From the NCBI GenBank assembly GCA_035771165.1, contig JAWNZC010000413.1, positions 62,001 through 126,000 on the forward strand: a stretch of 64,000 nt of DNA, read 5' to 3'. The stretch is from Paragorgia papillata (Eukaryota > Cnidaria > Anthozoa > Scleralcyonacea > Coralliidae). Each line of letters starts with the position of its first letter. Position 1 is the first letter of the stretch. Positions 1 to 10,596 of this stretch are shown in pieces. Made by a program: the position numbers and the translations under genes. The notes under the pieces are model-generated. The model searched no databases. It saw nothing but the letters and a program-made list of their open reading frames with translations, and was not told the DNA's origin.

Positions 1-158
1 AAACAGGATCGCAATATGCGTGCTCCACACTTCATTATTACTGAGAAGAAATAACATAACTCGGAAGAAGGTCAGTTAATTATTAGCATAACTGATTTTT
101 CAATATTATGTAAAAATAAAACTAAGTATTAACGAACAGCATAAAAAAATCTTTTCAG

Positions 159-1505
159 CTGAGCAAAATTGCACAACAAAGATCTGAAGATGCGAGGGCA
201 GAATTTCGGGCTTCAACGTGTTTGTTTTCTCCAGAAATGTTCGTTTTCCTTGACGAAAGTGGATATGTAAGTTGTCTAATAATTTGCATGTTGTTGTGTC
301 CTAACAATTAATAGAAGAAACAAAAACATCAAAATCCCATGAGGGTCAAAACGCACACGTAGTTTCTTTTGTACTAAAAGAAATAAAACTTTTGTGTAAA
401 TGTATTAATTTATATTAAGCTTGCCGCGCAATTGTGCGATTGCGAGACATTAGTTGCCAGTATTTTATAAAAACCGTTTATGATTGCTTTTTGTGCAACT
501 TGTTATAAAACGTCTATTGCATGCAACAAAAATCGTTATGATCAAACCACTTTAACTTTATCGGAAACACTTGCATTTAGGTTGCACCCTGTGGCAAAGG
601 TCATGCGGCTTTAGTACTCGAACAATAATTTAAAATATTCACGAAAGACTTGGTTTTTGGCGGTAAACACATAAAAGTAAAATTGGCAACCTTTGGACTT
701 ATTTCCGTAAAATCATTGGGCGTCGATTAAGTGTTCAGCGAACGAGCAATAACAAAATCGCACGCGATTGCGACGGCAAAAAAGATCGCACGGGTGTGCA
801 GCGAGATTTAACTCTAGTTTTGACCCCTTGTTTCTTTTTTTACTTTCGTTATGATTAAAGTGAACATACACTTACATTACTTTACAGGACAAAAGAATCA
901 TGCGAACACATGGGTACAATCTGAAAGGACAGCAAGCAAAAATCCACCGGCGTTATTTACCCTGGAGTCCACGCATCACAGCAATTCCAGTAATATGCAT
1001 GGAAGGCTTACTTGATAGTGGAATTTATAGAGGACACGTAGATGGGGAAACATTCCTTGCCTTTGTTGACGATATTCTTGTGCCACGCTTACTTCCATTT
1101 GATGGTTTTAATCCACGATCAATTGTAATACTTCGTAACTAAAATTTTTCTGTTTCACATTTTTTTCTATTTACTATATAGCACTAGCTTTGCATGTATA
1201 ATTAAGGAATAAGATGATTACATGTATCAATAATCGTGATTCTTGTAGATAATGCCGCTATTCATCATATACAAGAAGTAATTGACGCTATTAATGCAAC
1301 TGGAGCCATGGTTATTTTTTTGCCAGCGTATTCGCCTGATTTTGTGCCTTGTGAAGAACTATTTGCACAGACCAAAAGCTACATTCGTGAAAACGACGTC
1401 GCTTGGCAAAACTGCCCAGATCCAGAATTGATGGTGTGGGAATCTTTTCTTCAAGTTACAGACGAAGAAATAAGAAACTACATTAACCATGCTGATTACA
1501 CTTGA
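159..1505 (+). pseudogene. DDE (DDE_3/Tc1-like) transposase, at least three exons
   Basis: A cut-and-paste transposase split by introns. Exon 159-266 follows a TTTTCAG acceptor, contains FLDESGY (first catalytic Asp) and ends at GTAAGT. Exon 888-about 1134 follows TTTACAG and continues in phase with DKRIMRTHGYNLKGQ, then a core with GHVDGETFLAFVDDIL. The last exon ends at 1505 and holds DNAAIHH, then LPAYSPDFVPCEELF, the usual second-Asp and Glu region of DDE_3 proteins. The junction between exons two and three is uncertain. The best GT-AG pair (1135 to 1248) makes the codon at the second catalytic Asp CAT (His) instead of GAT. That would inactivate the enzyme, unless the true acceptor lies elsewhere. 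N-terminal DNA-binding exons would lie left of the window. The family call rests on motifs and is fairly firm; activity is doubtful. Confidence 0.75.
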
Positions 1506-2383
1506 TTACACAATTTAAATAAATAATAAATAATATGGCCGTGGAGCCTGAAAACAATTTCTTGAAAACATGGTGGCGAATTGTCATATAGATAGAAGAG
1601 AAACATTTAATTCGACGCGACGATAATTCGAACACGCATTATCGTCGCATTATCCGTCTGACTCGGACGAATTTAATTCGTGAGTCGAATTTAATTGAGT
1701 TATACGTCGCAGTTTCATGGAATAAAATTCAAACAATTAAATTCGTCGATTATACGACATTTAGCGGAGGCCTTAATAATGCATAAACGTCTTGACTAAT
1801 ATTATTTAATTTTCACTTTAAATATTTAAGTTGTCGTTAAGTATAGAAATAACAAGCATGAAGGAATAAATAACATTGACAACATACTTTTTGTTCCAGA
1901 TTGTGAAGCTGCGGCTGAGTTTCTGACGTTTCTAAATTTATAGGTTCAGGTTTAGTCGCAGAGGTTGTCGCCATCATAGTCAAAGAAGGGTTTCACTTAG
2001 CTTGACCTGCCTTAATGCCAGTGAAGAAAGGAATTTGGGGGGCATATCCTGGCTGTTGTGGGAAACCGTTACTCTTAAAAAACATAACAAAAATATATTA
2101 TAATATACTTATAAGTTATTTTTAGGGATGAAAAATAATATAGCAGTTGAAGTTTGTATCATTTCTTATAAACATATCAAAACATGAAAGTTATTACATA
2201 TTAGCAGCATTTTAGCCCAAATTCTGAGCTTAAATTCAGGATAATCTGAAGCATGGTTAGTTCTTAGGCGATGAAGTACACCATCGAAGTCTGCAGATAA
2301 ACTTGAATCTACACGTAATGTAAATGAAATGATGATATTAATGAATACGTATCAGCTACAATATTAAAAATGTTTAGTTCAAA
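1506..2383. other. Non-coding interval, no gene seen
   Basis: AT-rich sequence between the transposase and the convergent ORF fragment. A stretch near 1595-1760 is rich in TCG/CGA words and repeated TTAATTCG-like motifs. No coding exon, tRNA or clear inverted repeat was found. Confidence 0.5.
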
Positions 2384-2842
2384 TCATGCACGTGTACCAT
2401 TTTTGCTGCAATTGCTTGGTGAGTCATCTACGGAGTATCTTCGCTTCAAGCCCTTGGATGTTGCCTTGGGTAGAACGTCTGCATCAGCCCACAGTGTTAT
2501 CCACCCGTCTTTTACCAAATAATATGCTTCTGCCAGGTTAATATCGTCGGCTATAACAACTCGTCAGTTTTTACCAGCAATGTATCCAAGTTTAAACGAA
2601 TCAGCTTTACCGGCTGGTGAAAGCTCCGCAGCAAAATTTTCAAACAAAAATCCTCTTACTTCCTTCACACTTTGAAACATCCGCACGTTTTGACGACTGT
2701 ACGTGTCATATTTAGTTTTATTACACTTGCGCACAACTTTGAGTACAACACGAATTGTCGTTTGTGTCTCCATCTTAGTCACCGTGTTATACATGCAATT
2801 TGCATGTCTGCAGTTAAATAAAGGGAAACGATAAACGTGCAT
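2384..2842 (-). pseudogene. ORF of unknown function broken by one in-frame TGA
   Basis: The minus frame opens at ATG 2842 and stays open for 92 codons. It meets TGA at 2564-2566 and then continues open in the same frame to 2384 (153 codons in all). The first part includes a basic stretch around TTIRVVLKVVRKC and ends KLGYIAGKN. After the stop come RVVIADDINLAEAYYL and WITLWADADVLP. The coding-like composition on both sides of the stop suggests one protein broken by a nonsense change, possibly CGA to TGA. It lies convergent to the transposase at 159-1505 and could be the second gene of the same element, but no shared termini were found. I do not recognise the family. Confidence 0.45.
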
Positions 2843-3612
2843 GTCAACTGCATGCGGTATGAGATTTCCCCGGTAAGGATTTATAATTAGATAAATTCAG
2901 GTGAATTTAGATCATTTAGGGTGCACGGTATCGGCGTATCACTTGAAAATTTATCTCTTTATACTTTCAGTTTATACGGTTGTGTGGAGAAAGTTAAGGG
3001 AATTTTGAGCATTTATCTTGTTTCTATATGAGTAATAAACACAATTAAATACAAAGATTCCACGAGACACATAACTGCGATGTCCATATTCATAAATTTC
3101 ACACGTCGGTTTAAAATAATACTAATAGTACTCGAAGCCTTTGTCTGCTGGTTCTGTAAACAATGCGTGACAGCTGCGCACTGTAACATCTTTGATAACA
3201 ATTTATATAACTGTATTTTGATCCTAGTATATTTTGTCCAGCACTTCTACCGTTTTCTTTATATTCTGCTGCAGCAATTCACCATTACGAGCTTTCACAA
3301 ATTAGAAGAACATTTATATGCCATTATACGGTCTGCTCAAATTTTCTAAATTTCTAATTTTTTTACGTCACGTATTTTCGTTCTCGTCAGTTTATATATG
3401 GAAAGAAAAACTCACTTCATCTACATGCATAAATACAACCTCCCCCCTCTCCATTTCTGTTAACGAAATTGCTCTCAGCCGTCAATCTTTCGACTGTATT
3501 TCTATAACAAAACCATACATAATTTAAATAGAAATTCCCAATATACATTCCCAATATACATTGCGCGCTCAATGTTCAAGATACATCCAAAGGACAACCT
3601 TTTTTGAATTGA

Positions 3613-3615
<3 letters not shown>
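2843..3615. other. Non-coding interval, no gene seen
   Basis: Only short open stretches without recognisable motifs. Nothing here supports a gene. Confidence 0.5.

Positions 3616-3675
<60 letters not shown>
3616..3675. repeat. (TA)n microsatellite
   Basis: About 30 uninterrupted TA dinucleotides, the first of several (TA)n tracts in and around the retrozyme region. Confidence 0.95.
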
Positions 3676-3677
<2 letters not shown>

Positions 3678-3765
3678 TGAGTTTTGGTTCACGAAATAGA
3701 GTGCTCAATACCATATATAGATAGAGCGAAATACAAAGTCGCCTGATGATCCCGTTTAGGGTAAG

Positions 3766-3808
3766 CTACACTGATGAGCTGTTGTACAGCGAAACACCGT
3801 GTCTGTAG
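3766..3808 (+). ncRNA. Hammerhead ribozyme, type I (copy 1)
   Basis: Core CTGATGA at 3771-3777. Stem I is CTACA/TGTAG, stem II is GCTGT-TGT-ACAGC, followed by GAAA. Stem III is ACA-CCG-TGT, and the predicted cleavage site is after GTC. The upstream half of the outer stem I helix (GTTC) is missing, as expected at an array edge. Confidence 0.85.
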
Positions 3809-4042
3809 ATTGAACTATGTACGCTCCTTCACTTCGGTGTTGTTGAGCACTCTGCGAAGTTGCCGTGGGTACCTATTAGCGATAATGCAACGCTCACTAC
3901 CCTTGTGGAAGTTTGAGCACTCTGGGCCCATGCGCACTTCACGCTATCTGAATGTATTTCACCGATGCTGTCCCACATGCGGTTGTCACCGACGATCGCA
4001 TGTGTATAAGTAATTGATGAAATTCATTCAGATTGTTCCAAG

Positions 4043-4085
4043 CTACACTGATGAGCTGTTGTACAGCGAAACACCGTGTCTGTAG
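4043..4085 (+). ncRNA. Hammerhead ribozyme, type I (copy 2)
   Basis: Complete core with CTGATGA at 4048-4054. The outer stem I helix is also present (GTTC upstream, GAAC downstream), separated by an internal loop that could dock with loop II. Confidence 0.9.
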
Positions 4086-4319
4086 ATTGAACTATGTACG
4101 CTCCTTCACTTCGGTGTTGTTGAGCACTCTGCGAAGTTGCCGTGGGTACCTATTAGCGATAATGCAACGCTCACTACCCTTGTGGAAGTTTGAGCACTCT
4201 GGGCCCATGCGCACTTCACGCTATCTGAATGTATTTCACCGATGCTGTCCCACATGCGGTTGTCACCGACGATCGCATGTGTATAAGTAATTGATGAAAT
4301 TCATTCAGATTGTTCCAAG

Positions 4320-4362
4320 CTACACTGATGAGCTGTTGTACAGCGAAACACCGTGTCTGTAG
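4320..4362 (+). ncRNA. Hammerhead ribozyme, type I (copy 3)
   Basis: Complete core with CTGATGA at 4325-4331, and GTTC/GAAC outer helix present. It starts the first copy of the duplicated block. Confidence 0.9.
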
Positions 4363-4427
4363 ATTGAACTATGTACGCTCCTTCACTTCGGTGTTGTTGA
4401 GCACTCTGCGAAGTTGCCGTGGGTACC

Positions 4428-4432
4428 TATTA
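4428..4432. repeat. Target site duplication TATTA (left)
   Basis: TATTA directly precedes the GGGAGC terminus and recurs at 6582-6586. The uninterrupted monomer has one copy at this point. Confidence 0.85.
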
Positions 4433-6581
4433 GGGAGCTTAAGCAAGCGGCGTTTTTGACAACACGGACGTCAGATGTCCGCGAGTAGACTGGATCTAAA
4501 GCGGCGTTCGTGGCGTCGCGTCTTTACGTTAAGCAACTCGCGTTCTTGACGGCAAAAACGTCTAAAGACTATAGTTGTTTTTACTTTTTAAACAAACCAA
4601 TAATCATCTGTGCAAACAAGTATGTAAGCAAAATCTTTCCGCCTAGCTAATAAAGAGATATAAAACAGTTTCAGAAGTGGAATAAATTAATTAGAAAACC
4701 ATAAAAGTACAACAAAAATAGTTTACTTCATGATGCCCACAAAGCGTATAATCCTGAAAGGGTATACAACTGGATTTTTATGTAGTAGTTAAAATATGAG
4801 CGGGCCGATCTTTATGGGCATTTACAATGGCGAGCCAAAGGAGAGCCATTGTAGATGCCCATCAGCCCATAAAGATCGGACTCGAATATTTTAACTTATA
4901 CTTTAATATCAAATTCTAAGTGTACATGATAAATACTTTGTTTAAGAGTTGTAAGAAACGTTAGATAAGATCATTTTAACTCAGAAAAAAATTACAGAAT
5001 TTGAGTCGCTGGTGTCTAATAACTTTGATAAAACATTGATGTTTTATTAATCAATGTTTTAACAGTATTTACAAACACCTGATTAAACATCCATTTCTTT
5101 TGAATTTTCCTTATGAATTATTAATGATTTGATAAGTTACAATAAATGTTTATTTGAATAATACAGTAATACAATTTTTGAACAACAGACTATATGACAG
5201 TTAAAAGAGTACAGAGAATAATGTCGAATATATTATCACTTGCAGTGCCATAATCTTGATTTTGCCCACATAACTGATAAAAGTCATTGGGCTTGACTTG
5301 ATAGTTGTCACAGTTGTTTACTCATGTAGTCCAGCCTTTTATAGCTTACTCTAGCTGTTTCCATCCACTTCTTTTAGATTTTTCTTTGTTGTATTACCTG
5401 TTATTATAAATATACAAAAAATATATTACAAGCTACACTAATGGAACACCATCAGAAAATGTAATTTAGAATGTGCACGAACTTAGGATATCAAGTAAAA
5501 CAACTGAAGTGTATTAAAATGAAGTTAAAATTCAGAAGCTATTGAGAGCTCGAGGCAGTTTTTAATGAATCAGGATAAACTATAACTAGTGATATTTCCT
5601 TATGAAATGCTCGAGGCCGGACAAGCATTTGGACACTAAAAAATAAAGTTTGATTGTGCTTGTAAAAAATAGAATATACGGACGGCATTTTATCGATTAG
5701 ACAATTGTGAAATGCAAATATCGTTATTGGACATCTTAAAATCAGAGATTCTTACAAGACAATGTAACCTGTGATTTGCCAAAACCCCAAAATTTCCGCC
5801 AGCTTCTGCATGAGCTTATGCAACAAGATAACTTTGAAAACTTACAGCTGTCGTTTTGCTTTGCTCAAAAGGACTCGACGCTTCCAAGCAAACAAAACTG
5901 CATGCCCAGAAAAATAGTTTTTACTATCAAGTAATACTCTTCTAGATTATTTCTACGGATAAAATGCTTCAAAATTTTTGGTAAACTATAAACTTTACAA
6001 AACACAACTGCCTGAAACTTGTTTGTAAAAATAATGACATTCGCTGTGGGAAATTCTGAAATTTAAATTATCGAAGTGATATCTCAAACAAAATGCATGA
6101 TCTTGTGAGCACAATTTCATTTCAAAAGGTCTTGGTCTTGCTAACAAGCGTTACACAAGCAGTAAAGACGGATAAACGAGTAAAACGGCCAACTACACCA
6201 GCTTTTAAATGAAATATATGTGTGAAAACGCTTTTGGAGGAACTAAAAACAGAAGACATCTACTGTAAAACATCGGTTTATTAACCGAAGCTATATCTGC
6301 CGTAAAAATAGTTGACATGAATTTGTTTCTAAAGATTCGGTATAATATGCATTTGAGAACACTATCTGTGAACGTTTTACTGCAAAAGATGTAAAATTTG
6401 GTCCAGAAATTACACTTACCTTGAGACGTTCTTGACCTTCAACACGTACGGCAAAGCTTGAGGTTTGGCGTCGGTGACTTGACTTCACACGGACGTGATG
6501 TCCTCAAACCCCGCGAAAACAACGACAATTTACTTCCGGTTGACGTCCGTGTTGTCAAAAACGCCGCTTGCTTAAGCTCCC
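4433..6581. mobile_element. TIR DNA transposon, 2,149 bp, inserted in a retrozyme monomer (copy A)
   Basis: 41-bp near-perfect terminal inverted repeats start GGGAGCTTAAGCAAGCGG and end at its reverse complement, flanked by TATTA. No full transposase is visible. A minus-strand open stretch near 6300-6490 reads into a GTAAGT donor-like site and may be a residual first exon. An internal hairpin is at 4805-4879. The superfamily is not assigned: a 5-bp duplication with GGG termini does not point to one family. Probably non-autonomous. Confidence 0.85.
4805..4879. repeat. Hairpin-forming inverted repeat inside the TIR element
   Basis: Perfect 15-bp outer arms (CCGATCTTTATGGGC and its complement), with a second inner pairing around CAATGG/CCATTG, give an almost continuous stem. 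The same hairpin is at 8538-8612. Confidence 0.85.
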
Positions 6582-6800
6582 TATTAGCGATAATGCAACG
6601 CTCACTACCCTTGTGGAAGTTTGAGCACTCTGGGCCCATGCGCACTTCACGCTATCTGAATGTATTTCACCGATGCTGTCCCACATCCGGTTGTCACCGA
6701 CGATCGCATGTGTATAAGTAATTGATGAAATTCATTCAGATTGTTCCAAGCTACACTGATGAGCTGTTGTACAGCGAAACACCGTGTCTGTAGATTGAAC
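6582..6800 (+). repeat. Remainder of interrupted retrozyme monomer plus next ribozyme
   Basis: Continues the monomer cut at 4432 (from TATTAGCGATAATGC), reaches the next hammerhead at 6751, and then runs into (TA)n after the GAAC of stem I. Confidence 0.85.
6751..6793 (+). ncRNA. Hammerhead ribozyme, type I (copy 4)
   Basis: CTGATGA at 6756-6762. All helices and the outer GTTC/GAAC pairing are present. Confidence 0.9.
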
Positions 6801-6822
6801 TATATATATATATATACATCAG

Positions 6823-6865
6823 CTACACTGATGAGCTGTTGTACAGCGAAACACTGTGTCTGTAG
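6823..6865 (+). ncRNA. Hammerhead ribozyme, type I (copy 5, loop III variant)
   Basis: CTGATGA at 6828-6834. Loop III is CTG instead of CCG, which leaves the 3-bp stem III intact. The upstream outer helix is lost to (TA)n. Confidence 0.85.
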
Positions 6866-6880
6866 ATTGAACTATGTACG

Positions 6881-6881
<1 letters not shown>

Positions 6882-6963
<82 letters not shown>
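6882..6963. repeat. (TA)n at the centre of a retrozyme palindrome
   Basis: About 40 TA units between a plus-strand ribozyme (6823) and a minus-strand ribozyme (6971). The flanking sequences are inverted copies, so the whole can fold on itself. Confidence 0.95.
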
Positions 6964-6966
<3 letters not shown>

Positions 6967-6970
6967 CAAT

Positions 6971-7013
6971 CTACAGACACGGTGTTTCGCTGTACAACAG
7001 CTCATCAGTGTAG
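6971..7013 (-). ncRNA. Hammerhead ribozyme, type I, minus strand (copy 6)
   Basis: TCATCAG (complement of the core) at 7002-7008. All three stems are intact when read on the minus strand, and upstream GTTC is present. Confidence 0.9.
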
Positions 7014-7247
7014 CTTGGAACAACCTGAATGAATTTCATCAATTACTTATACACATGCGATCGTCGGTGACAACCGCATGTGGGACAGCATCGGTGAAGT
7101 ACATTCAGATAGCGTGAAGTGCGCATGGGCCCAGAGTGCTCAAACTTCCACAAGGGTAGTGAGCGTTGCATTATCGCTAATAGGTACCCACGGCAACTTC
7201 ACAGAGTGCTCAACAACACCGAAGTGAAGGAGCGTACATAGTTCAAT

Positions 7248-7290
7248 CTACAGACACGGTGTTTCGCTGTACAACAGCTCATCAGTGTAG
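7248..7290 (-). ncRNA. Hammerhead ribozyme, type I, minus strand (copy 7)
   Basis: Identical core to copy 1 on the minus strand. Its upstream side runs into (TA)n, so the outer stem I helix is missing. Confidence 0.85.
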
Positions 7291-7291
7291 C

Positions 7292-7342
<51 letters not shown>

Positions 7343-7350
7343 ATATATAT

Positions 7351-7468
7351 TTCTAAAATTCATTAATAATTCATGAGGAAAACACAAAGAAAAATCATGA
7401 GCGTATCGGATCTATATATGTGATATAGACTCGCTCTAAGTTTCTCGCTGGTTTTTAACGGCTGAGAT
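7351..7468. repeat. 118-bp repeat R1 (copy 1 of 3)
   Basis: Starts TTCTAAAATTCATTAATAAT and ends AACGGCTGAGAT. An apparently identical copy lies about 52 kb away (59016-59133), and a third is in the duplicated block (11372-11489). No coding potential; function unknown. Confidence 0.85.
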
Positions 7469-7548
7469 TAGATTAATTTTCAAAATTACTACGCCAATGA
7501 ACGTATGAAGTGATTCTTTTTAGAAGCCATTTAAAAACCTTGCAGTAC

Positions 7549-7608
7549 GGGCTTTATCGGCTCTAAAACACTCGGCTATCGCCTCGTGTTTTATATCCGA
7601 TAAAGCCC
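7549..7608. repeat. 60-bp hairpin
   Basis: Arms GGGCTTTATCGG and CCGATAAAGCCC, with an inner AAAACAC/GTGTTTT pairing. Repeated at 11570-11629. Confidence 0.8.
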
Positions 7609-7632
7609 TCCTGCGCGGTTTATAAATATTAC

Positions 7633-7680
7633 ATATATATATATATATATATTGTATATATATATATATATATATTGTAT
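7633..7680. repeat. Interrupted (TA)n
   Basis: TA tracts broken by TTGTAT. The equivalent in copy B (11653-11749) is about twice as long. Confidence 0.9.
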
Positions 7681-7868
7681 ATTATGGAAGGGATGCATTG
7701 ATTAGATTTAAAAAACCGATGCAGGTGTAGGCCTGGTTTGTTGGTGATTCTAAATAATTATGGGAATCGCATGGACTTTGCGCCGGCGATGTTTCATTCA
7801 AATTTCGAATTAGATAATTATATATATATTTAATAATTATATATATATTTAATAATATATATATATTT

Positions 7869-7902
<34 letters not shown>

Positions 7903-7903
<1 letters not shown>

Positions 7904-8166
7904 CTCACTACCCTTGTGGAAGTTTGAGCACTCTGGGCTCATGCGCACTTCACGCTATCTGAATGTGTTTCACCGATGCTGTCCCACATGCGGTTGTCAC
8001 CGACGATCGCATGTGTATAAGTAATTGATGAAATTCATTCAGATTGTTCCAAGCTACACTGATGAGCTGTTGTACAGCGAAACACCGTGTCTGTAGATTG
8101 AACTATGTACGCTCCTTCACTTCGGTGTTGTTGAGCACTCTGCGAAGTTGCCGTGGGTACCTATTA
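7903..8166 (+). repeat. 5'-truncated retrozyme monomer leading into block copy B
   Basis: Retrozyme sequence resumes at GCTCACTACCC directly after (TA)n, reaches the ribozyme at 8054, and is cut again by the TIR element at 8167. Confidence 0.85.
8054..8096 (+). ncRNA. Hammerhead ribozyme, type I (copy 8)
   Basis: CTACA at 8054 with CTGATGA at 8059. Full core and the outer GTTC/GAAC pairing are present. Confidence 0.9.
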
Positions 8167-10312
8167 GGGAGCTTAAGCAAGCGGCGTTTTTGACAACACG
8201 GACGTCAGATGTCCGCGAGTAGACTGTATCTAAAGCGGCGTTCGTGGCGTCGCGTCTTTACGTTAAGCAACTCGCGTTCTTGACGGCAAAAACGTCTAAA
8301 GACTATAGTTGTTTTTACTTTTTAAACAAACCAATAATCATCTGTGCAAACAAGTATGTAAGCAAAATCTTTCCGCCTAGCTAATAAAGAGATATAAAAC
8401 AGTTTCAGAAGTGGAATAAATTAATTAGAAAACCATAAAAGTACAACAAAAATAGTTTACTTCATGATGCCCACAAAGCGTATAATCCTGAAAGGGTATA
8501 CAACTGGATTTTTATGTAGTAGTTAAAATATGAGCGGCCGATCTTTATGGGCATTTACAATGGCGAGCCAAAGGAGAGCCATTGTAGATGCCCATCAGCC
8601 CATAAAGATCGGACTCGAATATTTTAACTTATACTTTAATATCAAATTCTAAGTGTACATGATAAATACTTTGTTTAAGAGTTGTAAGAAACGTTAGATA
8701 AGATCATTTTAACTCAGAAAAAAATTACAGAATTTGAGCCGCTGGTGTCTAATAACTTTGATAAAACATTGATGTTTTATTAATCAATGTTTTAACAGTA
8801 TTTACAAACACCTGATTAAACATTCATTTCTTTTGAATTTTCCTTATGAATTATTAATGATTTGATAAGTTACAATAAATGTTTATTTGAATAATACAGT
8901 AATACAATTTTTGAACAACAGACTATATGACAGTTAAAAGAGTACAGAGAATAATGTCGAATATATTATCACTTGCAGTGCCATAATCTTGATTTTGCCC
9001 ACATAACTGATAAAAGTCATTGGGCTTGACTTGATAGTTGTCACAGTTGTTTACTCATGTAGTCCAGCCTTTTATAGCTTACTCTAGCTGTTTCCATCCA
9101 CTTCTTTTAGATTTTTCTTTGTTGTATTACCTGTTATTATAAATATACAAAAAATATATTACAAGCTACACTAATGGAACACCATCAGAAAATGTAATTT
9201 AGAATGTGCACGAACTTAGGATATCAAGTAAAACAACTGAAGTGTATTAAAATGAAGTTAAAATTCAGAAGCTATTGAGAGCTCGAGGCAGTTTTTAATG
9301 AATCAGGATAAACTATAACTAGTGATATTTCCTTATGAAATGCTCGAGGCCGGACAAGCATTTGGACACTAAAAAATAAAGTTTGATTGTGCTTGTAAAA
9401 AATAGAATATACGGACGGCATTTTATCGATTAGACAATTGTGAAATGCAAATATCGTTATTGGACATCTTAAAATCAGAGATTCTTACAAGACAATGTAA
9501 CCTGTGATTTGCCAAAACCCCAAAATTTCCGCCAGCTTCTGCATGAGCTTATGCAACAAGATAACTTTGAAAACTTACAGCTGTCGTTTTGCTTTGCTCA
9601 AAAGGACTCGACGCTTCCAAGCAAACAAAACTGCATGCCCAGAAAAATAGTTTTTACTATCAAGTAATACTCTTCTAGATTATTTCTACGGATAAAATGC
9701 TTCAAAATTTTTGGTAAACTATAAACTTTACAAAACACAACTGCCTGAAACTTGTTTGTAAAAATAATGACATTCGCTGTGGGAAATTCTGAAATTTAAA
9801 TTATCGAAGTGATATCTCAAACAAAATGCATGATCTTGTGAACACAATTTCATTTCAAAAGGTCTTGGTCTTGCTAACAAGCGTTACACAAGCAGTAAAG
9901 ACGGATAAACGAGTAAAACGGCCAACTACACCAGCTTTTAAATGAAATATATGTGTGAAAACGCTTTTGGAGGAACTAAAAACAGAAGACATCTACTGTA
10001 AAACATCGGTTTATTAACCGAAGCTATATCTGCCGTAAAAATAGTTGACATGAATTTGTTTCTAAAGATTCGGTATAATATGCATTTGAGAACACTATCT
10101 GTGAACGTTTTACTGCAAAAGATGTAAAATTTGGTCCAGAAATTACACTTACCTTGAGACGTTCTTGACCTTCAACACGTACGGCAAAGCTTGAGGTTTG
10201 GCGTCGGTGACTTGACTTCACGGACGTGATGTCCTCAAACCCCGCGAAAACAACGACAATTTACTTCCGGTTGACGTCCGTGTTGTCAAAAACGCCGCTT
10301 GCTTAAGCTCCC
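8167..10312. mobile_element. TIR DNA transposon, 2,146 bp (copy B)
   Basis: Same element as 4433-6581 with the same GGGAGC termini and TATTA flanks (8162-8166, 10313-10317). Small deletions remove a few bases near 10220. Internal hairpin at 8538-8612. Non-coding as far as visible. Confidence 0.85.
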
Positions 10313-10527
10313 TATTAGCGATAATGCAACGCTCACTACCCTTGTGGAAGTTTGAGCACTCTGGGCCCATGCGCACTTCACGCTATCTGAATGTATTTCA
10401 CCGATGCTGCCCACATGCGGTTGTCACCGACGATCGCATGTGTATAAGTAATTGATGAAATTCATTCAGATTGTTCCAAGCTACACTGATGAGCTGTTGT
10501 ACAGCGAAACACCGTGTCTGTAGATTG

Positions 10528-10530
<3 letters not shown>
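10313..10530 (+). repeat. Remainder of retrozyme monomer, copy B
   Basis: Counterpart of 6582-6800, ending in a long (TA)n instead of a short one. One base is missing near 10410. Confidence 0.85.

Positions 10531-10533
<3 letters not shown>
10491..10533 (+). ncRNA. Hammerhead ribozyme, type I (copy 9)
   Basis: CTGATGA at 10496. All helices are present, including GTTC/GAAC. Confidence 0.9.

Positions 10534-10590
<57 letters not shown>
10531..10590. repeat. (TA)n between two plus-strand ribozymes
   Basis: 60 bp of pure TA, against about 16 bp in the same place in copy A. Confidence 0.95.
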
Positions 10591-10595
<5 letters not shown>

Positions 10596-10596
10596 G

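Larger units (their letters stand above)
3766..4432 (+). repeat. Retrozyme-type tandem array, 2.4 monomers of 277 bp
   Basis: Near-identical tandem monomers start at 3766, 4043 and 4320, with a period of exactly 277 bp. Each begins with a hammerhead ribozyme motif. Self-cleavage at consecutive ribozymes would release 277-nt RNAs. This is the layout of retrozymes: small non-coding retroelements that spread as hammerhead-bearing (often circular) RNAs copied by another element's enzymes. No protein is encoded. The third monomer is cut at 4432 by a TIR transposon and resumes at 6587. Confidence 0.85.
6964..7290 (-). repeat. Inverted retrozyme copy, about 1.2 monomers
   Basis: Reverse-complement retrozyme sequence with ribozymes 277 bp apart (6971 and 7248). 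The monomer body here has no TIR insertion and shows the empty target site. Confidence 0.85.
4320..8053. repeat. Segmental tandem duplication, copy A (3.73 kb)
   Basis: This block (retrozyme start, TIR element, retrozyme remainder, (TA)n, inverted retrozyme, 118-bp repeat, hairpin, (TA)n, truncated retrozyme) is repeated next door at 8054-12126. Only scattered substitutions, (TA)n length changes and one extra inverted monomer separate them. The same transposon insertion with the same target duplication in both copies shows that duplication followed insertion. Confidence 0.9.

Noticed and set aside
3728..3765. Extra hammerhead just upstream of the array (CTGATGA at 3742, CCC/GGG hairpin)
   Set aside because: GAAA is not in the required place after the hairpin (TAAGC instead) and stem I is not formed. 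Chance or a very degenerate copy.
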